DNA from: PXAP01 sp964421595
GTDB lineage: Bacteria; Bacteroidota; Bacteroidia; Bacteroidales; PUMT01
Reading direction: 5' to 3'
NCBI GenBank assembly: GCA_964421595.1
Contig: CAYQXY010000023.1
Coordinates: 19,768 to 83,767, forward strand
DNA length: 64,000 nt
The notes under the pieces: generated by a model
Database searches by the model: none
What the model was told of the DNA's origin: nothing
The model's input: only the letters and a program-made list of their open reading frames with translations
Made by a program: the position numbers and the translations under genes
Part shown: piece after piece, positions 27,687 through 36,373 of the stretch
How the letters are laid out: each line of letters opens with the position of its first letter
Position numbering within the stretch: position 1 is the stretch's first letter

Positions 27687-28859
27687 ATGAAGCATAACGC
27701 ATGTCCAAATTGCCACAGCAGTGAAATCGAAGATTTTTTCAGGATGGAGAATGCTCCTGTTCAAAGTCTTGTCACTATAAAAAACAGAGAAGAGGCACTC
27801 GCCATTCCAAGGAAGGATATAACATTGGCATTCTGCCATAACTGCGCGTTTATTTTTAATAGTTCCTTTGATACAACTATCGATTATTACACTCAGGGAT
27901 ATGAGGATCAGCAGGGTTTCTCACCAACATTCAAAGAATTTATTACTGGTGTAACAAATCGCTTTATTGACAGGTACAATGTAAGAAATAAAGATATAGT
28001 CGAAATAGGATGCGGTAAGGGCGATTTTATTCTGCTTATGTCTGAGCTGGGGAACAACCGTGGGACGGGCATTGATCCGGCTTATGTTGAGGGGCGTATG
28101 GCACCAAACCCGAAATTAAAATTTATTAAAGAGTTCTATTCAGAAAAGCATGGAGATTTGCCGAATGATGTAATTACCTGCAGACATACGGTAGAGCACA
28201 TTCACGGGACGGGTGAGTTTATGAAAACGATCAGAAACTCGATTAAGCCCGGAAAAGATGTCATTTTATTCTTTGAAGTGCCAAGTATTGTGAGGATTCT
28301 CAAGATTCAGGCATTCTGGGATATTTTCTATGAGCATTGTACATATATGAGTCCCGGATCACTGGGAAGGCTTTTCAGAATGAATGGATTTGAAGTGGTT
28401 GATATGTATCTTGAGTATGACGATCAATATCTGTTCATTGAGGCCAGGCCAGTTGATGAAATTTCACAAAAGATCCACCCGCTTGAAGAGAGTGTAGCAG
28501 ACTTATGGAATCTTGCAAAGGAATTTTCTTCGGAAGTTTATAAGAGACTTGATGAATGGCGGGTTTTGCTCGAAGATTATAAAAAGAAGAACAAGAAGGT
28601 CGTTGTATGGGGGGGAGGGTCAAAATCGGTAGGATTTCTTACTCATTTTGATAAAATCGGGCTTATTGAACATGTGGTGGATATTAATCCTCATATGACA
28701 GGCAACTATATCCCCGGTATAGGATTGAAATATGAGAAACCTGAATTCCTCAAACAATATAATCCAGATGCGGTTATAATAATGAATGGTGTTTATCAGA
28801 AAGAAATTGGTGAGATGCTTGGCAAGATGGGGTTATATCCGGAATTGCATGCACTATAA
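27687..28859 (+). CDS. Sugar C-methyltransferase (class I SAM-dependent)
   Basis: 390-aa three-part protein typical of NDP-sugar C-methyltransferases (TylC3-like). An N-terminal zinc-binding module has 'CPNCHSSEIEDFF' and 'FCHNCAFIFN'. The SAM domain has 'IVEIGCGKGDFILLMS' (about residues 106-122) and the catalytic-site string 'CRHTVEHIHGTGEFM'. A C-terminal Rossmann-like domain has 'VVVWGGGSKSVGFLTHF'. Such enzymes add a branch methyl group to a 4-keto sugar, often at C3. With rfbF, the SDR and the RmlC-like gene it suggests a branched-chain sugar. Confidence 0.88.
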   Translation: MKHNACPNCHSSEIEDFFRMENAPVQSLVTIKNREEALAIPRKDITLAFCHNCAFIFNSSFDTTIDYYTQGYEDQQGFSPTFKEFITGVTNRFIDRYNVRNKDIVEIGCGKGDFILLMSELGNNRGTGIDPAYVEGRMAPNPKLKFIKEFYSEKHGDLPNDVITCRHTVEHIHGTGEFMKTIRNSIKPGKDVILFFEVPSIVRILKIQAFWDIFYEHCTYMSPGSLGRLFRMNGFEVVDMYLEYDDQYLFIEARPVDEISQKIHPLEESVADLWNLAKEFSSEVYKRLDEWRVLLEDYKKKNKKVVVWGGGSKSVGFLTHFDKIGLIEHVVDINPHMTGNYIPGIGLKYEKPEFLKQYNPDAVIIMNGVYQKEIGEMLGKMGLYPELHAL

Positions 28860-28901
28860 CATTAACAAATATTTATTTTTAAATTATTCATATTTTCAAA
28901 A

Positions 28902-29864
28902 ATGGAAAACACAAATGGTTTAACGGTTTCAATCGGAGTTCCTGTTTACAACGGAGGGTCATTTCTTTACGAATGTCTTGACAGTATTCTTAGTCAAAGT
29001 TTGGAAGACTGGGAATGCGTTGTTGTTGATAACCAGTCTGATGACAATTCCTATGAAATTGCACGTGAATTCGAATTAAAAGACAAGAGGTTCAAAGTTA
29101 TAAAAAACAAGGATTTTGTTCCGCTGGCTGATAACTGGAATAATGCATTTACATTCGCAAATCCAAATGCCAGATATTACAAATTGCTTCAGGCAGACGA
29201 CTGGATGTTTCCCAACTTTCTTGAGGAAGCTGTAAAGGTTTTTGAAAAAGATCCTGGCATCGGAGTTATTTCATCGTACAGACTTGCAGGGAACAGGGTT
29301 GATTGTGATGGACTGGACGTGTACGACGGACATGTGTTTGATGGCCGGGATATTTTATACAGGCAACTGACAAGAACACTTGACATTTCGGGTGATATAT
29401 CAACACTTATGTTTTCTTATGAGCACCTTAAAAAACTTAGTTACTATCCACGTATTTTCGATGGGAAATATCACGTCGATACTGAATTGTTTTACGATAT
29501 GTGTGATGTTTCGAATGTGGGTTTTGTTTACCAGGTAATAAGCTATACTCGAAGGCACCCGGGTTCTCAAACCACTACTACAGTATTTAAATATAATACC
29601 TTTCATCAGCTGAACGAGACCGTGCTCTATCGTTTCAGACGTGACAATAAAGTTCTCAATGATTTATATAGAAAGGAACGGGAATCTTATGCCTACTTCT
29701 ACCTTGTACAGAAATTAAAAAACAATAAAGCGTATGAATGGCACAAAAGACATATTGACAGATGGTTTACAGCTGGTGAGTATATTCAGGGCATTCTGAA
29801 ATATAATCCTGTTTCGATGTTGTTTAAGAAAATTATGAATAAAATCCAGAGATTAGGGAAATGA
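28902..29864 (+). CDS. Glycosyltransferase family 2
   Basis: GT-A fold inverting glycosyltransferase, cytoplasmic or membrane-associated, for building the repeat unit. 'VSIGVPVYNGGSFLYECLDSIL' starts at about residue 9. The nucleotide-binding 'VVVDNQSDDNS' and the metal motif region 'KLLQADDWMFPNF' (DxD-like ADD) follow. 320 aa. The substrate is not predictable. It follows the methyltransferase by 42 bp, in line with one long operon. Confidence 0.9.
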   Translation: MENTNGLTVSIGVPVYNGGSFLYECLDSILSQSLEDWECVVVDNQSDDNSYEIAREFELKDKRFKVIKNKDFVPLADNWNNAFTFANPNARYYKLLQADDWMFPNFLEEAVKVFEKDPGIGVISSYRLAGNRVDCDGLDVYDGHVFDGRDILYRQLTRTLDISGDISTLMFSYEHLKKLSYYPRIFDGKYHVDTELFYDMCDVSNVGFVYQVISYTRRHPGSQTTTTVFKYNTFHQLNETVLYRFRRDNKVLNDLYRKERESYAYFYLVQKLKNNKAYEWHKRHIDRWFTAGEYIQGILKYNPVSMLFKKIMNKIQRLGK

Positions 29865-29930
29865 TTATTCGTGTATATGAAACCTGGCAAATTTTATAAA
29901 CGAATAGTATAATCCCTGAATATTTGTAAA

Positions 29931-30776
29931 ATGAGTTTTCTCAATCTTTCACCTTTAAAAAAGTCGTTCCGACGGACATTTATTTATGATGTTTTTAGAT
30001 TATACTCCAGATATTCTAAAAAAGTTCACACCGGACAAATCAAAACAGTATTAATAACAGGAGTAGCCCAGGGGCTTGGCCGACTATTGTCCATTCGTTT
30101 TGCTCAGGATGGATATAAGGTTATCGGGTTGGATGTCATCCCGAAGGAGAATTTGGATGAAGATCTGAGAAATGCCCTGGTTGATTTTGTTGAGTTTGAC
30201 CTTCGTGATCTTGATGGTATTGATGAAATGCTTGGTAGTATTTTTAATAAACACAAAAGAGTTGATCTTCTGATAAATAATGCCGCAATTTTAAATTTCA
30301 AATTAATTCATGATTACCATACAAGTGAGATAAAAGATATGGTTGCAGTAAATCTGACCAGCGTCATGATTTTAATAAAGGACATTATTCCTTATATGCT
30401 GGAACAGAAATTTGGCAGGATTATAAATATTTCTTCAGATTCTGCCTTCCGTGCGGAAGATAAGTTTGGCGTATATTCTCCTACAAAGGCCGGGGTAATG
30501 ATGTTAAGCGATTCGGTAAGCAAGATATTCTTCAGTAAAATAAATAATGAAGACTTAACTATTAATTCGCTTAATCCCCATAGGATCAATACTCCTGAAT
30601 ATTTAGCTGAAAATCCTGATGTAAATCCCGATAAGCTCATATCATTTGAAAAGGTATACAGCAAAATTGTCCGTATCATTTCAAGTAGAGTTAATGGAGG
30701 AACATTCCCAGTGTTCGGTTTTTGGAGAAGAATCGGAATGCTCATGATTAAATTTGGAAGGTTGTTTTTACCATAA
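29931..30776 (+). CDS. Classical short-chain dehydrogenase/reductase
   Basis: 281 aa with an N-terminal extension of about 35 residues before the cofactor loop 'LITGVAQGLGRLL'. 'LLINNAAIL' and the active-site 'IINISSDSAF' follow, and 'YSPTKAG' supplies the catalytic Tyr-Lys. The family reduces or oxidises alcohol/keto groups with NAD(P). The next gene, 46 bp downstream, is an LhgO-like flavoprotein. Both are unusual in a polysaccharide operon and could modify a non-sugar substituent. The substrate is unknown. Confidence 0.88.
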   Translation: MSFLNLSPLKKSFRRTFIYDVFRLYSRYSKKVHTGQIKTVLITGVAQGLGRLLSIRFAQDGYKVIGLDVIPKENLDEDLRNALVDFVEFDLRDLDGIDEMLGSIFNKHKRVDLLINNAAILNFKLIHDYHTSEIKDMVAVNLTSVMILIKDIIPYMLEQKFGRIINISSDSAFRAEDKFGVYSPTKAGVMMLSDSVSKIFFSKINNEDLTINSLNPHRINTPEYLAENPDVNPDKLISFEKVYSKIVRIISSRVNGGTFPVFGFWRRIGMLMIKFGRLFLP

Positions 30777-30822
30777 ACCTTTTTGGCATAAATTGTTTTA
30801 ATAATTACTAAATCTTTCAATT

Positions 30823-32022
30823 TTGAAATTTGACATAATAATAATCGGAGCCGGGATAGTTGGACTTGCGACTGCTTTAAAGCTTAAAGAAAAAAACAGC
30901 GATTTAAATGTAGCTATTCTGGAAAAAGAGAATGATATTGCCCGTCATCAAACCGGCAATAACAGCGGGGTTATCCATGCCGGTGTATATTACAAGCCGG
31001 GTAGCCTTAAAGCATTAAACTGCCGTAAAGGCTACCAGATGCTGATTGATTTTTGTGACAGGGAAAGCATAAAATATGAGCTTTGCGGAAAACTGATTGT
31101 GGCAACAAGTAAAAGTGAAATGCCGTCTTTTGAGAATCTTTATACCAGGGCAAGGGAAAACGGTCTCGAAAAGGTCAAAAGACTCAGGGCTGAAGAAATA
31201 ATTGATTATGAGCCCCATGCCACTGGAATTGCTGCGCTGTTTGTGCCCTATACAGGGATTATTGATTATACGGAAGTTAGCCGCAAGTACGCAGAGTTAT
31301 TCACCAAAAGATATGGGGGATACATTTTTACCGATTCAAAAGTTTTAAATATAATCAGTAATAATAGTGGGTTTAATATTATTACCAGCTCAAAGGAGTA
31401 TGAGTGTGGTTTTGTTGTAAATACTGCCGGCTTGCAGTCTGATAAAATTGCTCAGCTCACTGAAAAAAATCTGGACACGCGAATTATTCCATTCAGGGGT
31501 GAGTATATGGTATTGAAGGACGAGAAAAAGCATTTTGTCAGGAACCTGATATATCCGGTACCCGACCCAAATTTCCCGTTCTTAGGTGTTCATTTCACCA
31601 GAATGATAAACGGAGGCATCGAGGCCGGACCAAATGCAGTATGGGCTTTTAAAAGAGAGGGATATAAAAAAACCAGCTTTAATTTACTTGAGTTCCATGA
31701 ATCACTCGCATGGCCCGGATTCCGGAAAGTTATGATGAAATACTGGAGAATGGGCCTTGGAGAATATTACCGTTCATATAGCAAGCCGGCTTTAGCACGG
31801 GCTTTGCAAAGACTTGTTCCGGAAATCCGGAAAGAAGATCTTGTTCCCGGGGGAGCAGGAGTAAGAGCTCAGGCTTGCAGTCGTCTGGGCGGGCTTGTCG
31901 ATGACTTTCTTATTCTTGAAGGAAAAAAGACTTTCAATGTACTGAATGCCCCTTCTCCCGCAGCTACTTCATCGTTATCTATTGGAGAAACTCTTGCAGG
32001 AAGGATTATAGGTAAACTTTGA
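30823..32022 (+). CDS. lhgO: L-2-hydroxyglutarate oxidase-like FAD-dependent oxidoreductase
   Basis: 399-aa DAO-type flavoprotein. It starts with TTG at 30823, giving MKFDIIIIGAGIVGLATAL with the FAD-binding GxGxxG. 'ARHQTGNNSGVIHAGVYYKPG' and 'GAGVRAQ' are hallmarks of L-2-hydroxyglutarate dehydrogenase/oxidase, a membrane-bound metabolite-repair enzyme. The C-terminal 'NAPSPAATSSLSIGETLA' also fits. Its place inside a polysaccharide operon is odd, and it may act on another 2-hydroxy acid. The symbol is by homology only. The start is a TTG because no ATG precedes the FAD loop. Confidence 0.85.
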   Translation: MKFDIIIIGAGIVGLATALKLKEKNSDLNVAILEKENDIARHQTGNNSGVIHAGVYYKPGSLKALNCRKGYQMLIDFCDRESIKYELCGKLIVATSKSEMPSFENLYTRARENGLEKVKRLRAEEIIDYEPHATGIAALFVPYTGIIDYTEVSRKYAELFTKRYGGYIFTDSKVLNIISNNSGFNIITSSKEYECGFVVNTAGLQSDKIAQLTEKNLDTRIIPFRGEYMVLKDEKKHFVRNLIYPVPDPNFPFLGVHFTRMINGGIEAGPNAVWAFKREGYKKTSFNLLEFHESLAWPGFRKVMMKYWRMGLGEYYRSYSKPALARALQRLVPEIRKEDLVPGGAGVRAQACSRLGGLVDDFLILEGKKTFNVLNAPSPAATSSLSIGETLAGRIIGKL

Positions 32023-32202
32023 AACTATCCTGAGTGTTTTATTCTCTCAGAAATTCATAACCTTTGTTCTTCAGGGGTGCAAAAATTAACAGGATACGCT
32101 GTCCTTATTTATTATCAACCTTATCAAACAGAAACAATATGATCAATGTTTTTTTGGACTATTTTTATAACATGGAAATCATGCAGGCAATAATTATATA
32201 GA

Positions 32203-33621
32203 ATGAGTTTTAAAAAAGATTTCATTAAGAATGTTGCCCGGTTTGGTGGATACACTTATATGGTGCAAGTCCTTGAATTTGTATCCACGATTATTCTTTC
32301 AAGAATAATTAGTCCACAGGAATACGGCTTTGTAGCCTTAATATTGGTTTTCAGTGGATTTATCGGTGTATTTAACCATATTGGTATTGCACACGCTATA
32401 ATCAGGTCAGATTATAGTGACGAAAAGATCAGGCATTTTTTTAGCTTGTCAATCTGGATCGGCATGTTCCTTTTCGTATGCTTTTCGTTGCTGGCCTATC
32501 CTATAGCACTGTTTTACAATAACATGAAACTCCTGGCTCCGACTATGTTCCTTGGTGTTGTTTTTATTTCACAGAGTCTGAGTTTTGTTCCGGCTTCACT
32601 GGCAAAAAAGGAACTTAAATTCAACTTAATTGGTTCTGCAAATATTATTCAAACCGTTTTTCTGCTTGTATTTACAATTATTCTGGCTTTCCTTGGATTT
32701 TCATACTGGTCGCTTATAATACCCATGGCTTTTTCACCATTGGTAAGATATTTTTATTTTGTTAACAAGGTTAAATTTAAACCTGCATTTTATGGTCCCG
32801 GTGCTGCTCTTCGACTTCTTAAAGAAATAAAATCCCTTGCCGGAAGCATAACCGTTTCAGGAATTTTAAACTACTGGAACAGAAACACTGACAATCTTGT
32901 AATAGGAAAGTTTTTTGGTGAAATTTCCCTTGGACTGTATAACCGTGCGTATAAATTTATTTATCTGGTTAATCGTCTGATTGTAGGAATTTTTGGAGTT
33001 GTTTTATATCCCAGTCTTAAGAAATTAAAAGACACTGGAGGAGATACAAATAGTGAGTTTTTAACTATTGTAGGGGCAATAAGTTTACTTACCTATCCTA
33101 TTTCTTTTATCCTGATATTATTTGGGGAGCCCATGGTGCTTATATTATGGGGGCCCGACTGGATTGGAGTGGCCCAATATCTGCCTTATATCGGAGTATT
33201 GATAATGATTCAGCCAATACTATCTTCAATGACAGATTATTATGTTCTTCAGGGTAAAGAGAAAACAGTTATGCATATTGCTGTAATTTCATCAATATTA
33301 ACGATATCTGCAATTATTACAGGTGCTTTTTTCTCTGTAGTGCATGTTATCCTGTTTTATGCTATAGCCAATATCGTATTACTAATACCAAAGATGATCC
33401 TGGGTTTCTACTATGCTTTAAATTACAGGGTAGCGGAGATTCTGAATTTTTGGTTGCCAAAAATTATTTTAACATCATTTTTACTTTATTTCATTCATTC
33501 AGGTATGGATCTGTACAAGACTGTAGTTATTGGTATTTATCCTTTACATTTACTTCATTCTCAAAGGAATGACATGAATAAAATTATCAAGATGTTCAAG
33601 AAAAGATTAACAAGAGGTTAA
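32203..33621 (+). CDS. Lipopolysaccharide/O-antigen flippase (Wzx-like, MOP superfamily)
   Basis: 472-aa integral membrane protein with about 12 hydrophobic segments. The N terminus 'FGGYTYMVQVLEFVSTIIL' and the segment 'SRIISPQEYGFVALILVFSG' are characteristic of the PST/MOP family. It would flip undecaprenyl-linked repeat units across the inner membrane. Genes on either side encode glycosyltransferases and a polymerase-like protein, which agrees with a Wzx/Wzy pathway. Confidence 0.9.
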   Translation: MSFKKDFIKNVARFGGYTYMVQVLEFVSTIILSRIISPQEYGFVALILVFSGFIGVFNHIGIAHAIIRSDYSDEKIRHFFSLSIWIGMFLFVCFSLLAYPIALFYNNMKLLAPTMFLGVVFISQSLSFVPASLAKKELKFNLIGSANIIQTVFLLVFTIILAFLGFSYWSLIIPMAFSPLVRYFYFVNKVKFKPAFYGPGAALRLLKEIKSLAGSITVSGILNYWNRNTDNLVIGKFFGEISLGLYNRAYKFIYLVNRLIVGIFGVVLYPSLKKLKDTGGDTNSEFLTIVGAISLLTYPISFILILFGEPMVLILWGPDWIGVAQYLPYIGVLIMIQPILSSMTDYYVLQGKEKTVMHIAVISSILTISAIITGAFFSVVHVILFYAIANIVLLIPKMILGFYYALNYRVAEILNFWLPKIILTSFLLYFIHSGMDLYKTVVIGIYPLHLLHSQRNDMNKIIKMFKKRLTRG

Positions 33622-33803
33622 TGAGGGTAAATAAACAAGTATGTGAGAATTTTGTTAATTTTTTAAAACCTTTAATGTATTGTTGCATGTTATTCGTTAC
33701 CACATATGGAGCACCAATAAGCATTCATGTTCCATCTTCCGTTTAAGGATGGTGGGAGATACAGAATGTACAGATTTAAGTTAATTTAATAATTTTAATA
33801 GTT

Positions 33804-34775
33804 ATGAAAAATCCCAGGGTAAGTGTTGTAATACCAACACATAACCGCGCCAGGTTAATTACAAGAGCACTCGATAGCCTGAAGAATCAAACGAATCAAG
33901 ATTTTGAGATATTTATTGTTGATGATGCATCTACTGATAATACAGAAGAGGTTATAAAGAATTATAATGACAGCAAAATAAAATATATTCGTTTGTCAGA
34001 AAATGTCGGTCAATCAAAGGCACGCAACATTGCAATTCAGCAGGCTAACGGCGAATACATCGGCTTTCTGGATTCAGACGATGAATGGCTGCCCGAGAAA
34101 ATTGAAAGACAGCTTAAATTATTTGAACAGTCAAAAGACCCTAATCTCGCCGCAGTATATTGTGGCTCCCTTGAAAATGATGAAATTCATAACAAGACTT
34201 CTATTCGAAATGGAGGAAATGTAAGGGGAGATATCTATGTGAAACTGCTGTCTGGTTTCTGTCCCTCCACTCCCACATTGTTTCTTGTTAAAAAAACCGT
34301 TCTGCATGAGGTTCAGGGATTTGATGAGTATTTACCCACATTTGTTGATTATGATCTGTGGTTAAGGATTGCACGATTAGGTCATACTTTCGATGTTGTT
34401 GATGAACCTTTAATAGTAAAGCACGAGCATGCAGGTTCCCAGATTGCCAAAGATCCTAAAAAACGGGAAAGAGGACTTGAACTGTTTTTGGAAAAATGGG
34501 GAGAAGAACTAATTGCTAAAGCCGGGCCACAAACTTACCATAACCTCAGACTTAAGAAATTGGAATCGCTGGTCACTTCCATTACCAATAATCCCGGAGA
34601 TGATTATAAAAAGGATGCGAGCCGTTCAATTAAGCTTTTGCTGGGCGTACGGTCAAGAAGAATAAATTTATATGTAAAATTGATAATAATGCTTTTACTA
34701 ACTAAAGGTACATTGGGTTATACGAAAAAGTTGAAAAGTGTTTTTAAAAGAGAGAAAAAACAGGAAGTAGTATAA
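33804..34775 (+). CDS. Glycosyltransferase family 2
   Basis: 323 aa, GT-A fold. 'VSVVIPTHNRARLITRALDSL' is followed by 'IFIVDDASTDNTEEV' and the metal-binding 'IGFLDSDDEWLPEKI' (DSDDEW). This is the standard pattern of polysaccharide GT2 enzymes. 'LPTFVDYDLWLRIAR' is the likely acceptor/catalytic-base region. It precedes the polymerase-like gene by 60 bp. Confidence 0.92.
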   Translation: MKNPRVSVVIPTHNRARLITRALDSLKNQTNQDFEIFIVDDASTDNTEEVIKNYNDSKIKYIRLSENVGQSKARNIAIQQANGEYIGFLDSDDEWLPEKIERQLKLFEQSKDPNLAAVYCGSLENDEIHNKTSIRNGGNVRGDIYVKLLSGFCPSTPTLFLVKKTVLHEVQGFDEYLPTFVDYDLWLRIARLGHTFDVVDEPLIVKHEHAGSQIAKDPKKRERGLELFLEKWGEELIAKAGPQTYHNLRLKKLESLVTSITNNPGDDYKKDASRSIKLLLGVRSRRINLYVKLIIMLLLTKGTLGYTKKLKSVFKREKKQEVV

Positions 34776-34835
34776 CACAATGCCTGTTTGTTTGTTTTGT
34801 TAACAGGTAGTTGACATTACCTGAACAATGTTGAT

Positions 34836-36044
34836 ATGGATACAAAAAGCAAGACTAAATATAACTTTGGATTTTTTATCATCCTCTTCGTAATAATTGG
34901 CTATTTCCATTTATTCAGGCTGTCTGTTCTGCCCAGCAGCTTTAATAAACTGGCGGGTATCATTGCTGTTTTAATTATAATAACATTCCTGATATTAAAA
35001 TTCATTTATAAGAATGAACCTGAATTACCAAAGAATTTCCTGTTACCTGTAATTTTAATTTTGATTTCTGCCTTGATATCTCCAATAATGGCTCTATCAT
35101 ATAATAGCCAACCATATTTTTTATCTATCTGGATAAGCTTTAACTTGTTTTTTTATCTTTTTTATTTCTTTCTCCATTCGGTGAAGATTGATAAGGAGTC
35201 ACTAGAGAAAATAATAATCAATATAGGCCTGATTGCAATCATGCTATTTTATATTCAATACTTCTTATACCCCGTCAGGATATTCGATGAAACTGTAAAA
35301 ATGACTATAGCACGTGGTACATTAAGGTTGTGGGTACCTGCAATGAGTTTTGCAATATTTTCATATTTTTATTTTCTGGATAACTTTTTCCGTAAAAACA
35401 GTTTTCGGTTTATTCTTATGGCTTTGCTTGCTTTCAGTATTGTTGTGCTTAACGCAACACGGCAGCTGATAGCCGCCATGGCACTCCTTACTATAATATT
35501 CCTGTTCAGGTCAAAAGAAGTTAAATCACGGTTGTTAATATCAGCTCTGGTCGTTGTCGGGTTTTTTGCATTGTTCTTTTCTTTTTATGACATATTTATG
35601 GAATTGTATCTTGTATCTCAGAATCAGGCCGAAACAGTTGAAGATAATGTGCGGGTAAGAGCTGCAAGATATTTTTTGACTGAATTTATGCCCAATGACC
35701 TTGCATATTTTCTCGGGAATGCTGATGGCCATGAAAGCAGTCCATATGGAGTTAAACTTTTGAAGCTTAAACTCATTAATGGTTTTTATTTATCTGACAT
35801 AGGACTAATTGGTGATTATGTCAGATATGGTGTAATTTTTCTTTTAGGGGCAATAATTATGTTAATGAGACTGATCACGATTAAAGTTGATCCGGAATAT
35901 GAGTATATGAGATATTATATTTTACTGGTATTATTTACCCTGGTTACCGGTGGCGGAGATTTCGGAGGTCCCAATATTGCTATTATTTTAATTGCCTATT
36001 TATTTGATATTGGCCATCATAAATATAAATCAGCCAAAAGTTAA
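34836..36044 (+). CDS. O-antigen polymerase-like membrane protein (Wzy-like)
   Basis: 402 aa with about 10-11 transmembrane segments. A large non-membrane loop lies between residues of about 260 and 315 (after 'DIFMELYLVSQNQAETVED'), as in O-antigen ligase/polymerase proteins. It contains 'NATRQLIAAM', similar to the arginine-containing loop of Wzy/WaaL. Sequence conservation in this family is low, so the call rests on topology, size and context between a glycosyltransferase and a terminator. Confidence 0.75.
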   Translation: MDTKSKTKYNFGFFIILFVIIGYFHLFRLSVLPSSFNKLAGIIAVLIIITFLILKFIYKNEPELPKNFLLPVILILISALISPIMALSYNSQPYFLSIWISFNLFFYLFYFFLHSVKIDKESLEKIIINIGLIAIMLFYIQYFLYPVRIFDETVKMTIARGTLRLWVPAMSFAIFSYFYFLDNFFRKNSFRFILMALLAFSIVVLNATRQLIAAMALLTIIFLFRSKEVKSRLLISALVVVGFFALFFSFYDIFMELYLVSQNQAETVEDNVRVRAARYFLTEFMPNDLAYFLGNADGHESSPYGVKLLKLKLINGFYLSDIGLIGDYVRYGVIFLLGAIIMLMRLITIKVDPEYEYMRYYILLVLFTLVTGGGDFGGPNIAIILIAYLFDIGHHKYKSAKS

Positions 36045-36154
36045 TGCTTTTCTATCTTCTGTATAAATAGAGTACATATTCTATTTGAAAATCCCTGGTA
36101 TACAGAGTTGGTTACTCCCGGGAACTTTCAGGTTTCCTGCTGCGACAAACAAAG

Positions 36155-36187
36155 CCCTCCATCTATTAATAAGATGGGGGTTTTTTT
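36155..36187 (+). terminator. Rho-independent terminator after the polymerase-like gene
   Basis: Stem CCTCCATCT / AGATGGGGG with a 7-nt loop and a run of 7 T. It separates the upstream operon from the beta-helix gene. Confidence 0.85.
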
Positions 36188-36232
36188 GTCATTTTAATTA
36201 ACCCTTTTTAGATTAATGGACAAGCAATAACA

Positions 36233-36286
36233 GTGACGAATGCATTATAATTGGTGACGAACGTTAAAAAATGAGTGATAGATAGA
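36233..36286. promoter_or_regulatory. Three direct repeats at 21-bp spacing, LytTR-like binding sites (copy 1)
   Basis: GTGACGAATGCA (36233), GTGACGAACGTT (36254) and GTGATAGATAGA (36275) recur at exactly 21 bp, two helical turns. Read on the minus strand the central site is AACGTTCGT-CAC, which fits all 9 positions of the LytTR-family consensus [TA][AC][CA]GTTN[AG][TG]. LytTR proteins are known to bind such direct repeats with a 12-bp gap. The array ends about 87 bp before the beta-helix lipoprotein ATG. The identical layout occurs before the paralogue (38220-38273). Confidence 0.7.
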
Positions 36287-36373
36287 TTCTAAATTAATAA
36301 TTTTATAAAAAAATATAAAAAAAAAACACACATTTGCGCTGCCTAATTATATCAAATAAATAATATCACTTAT

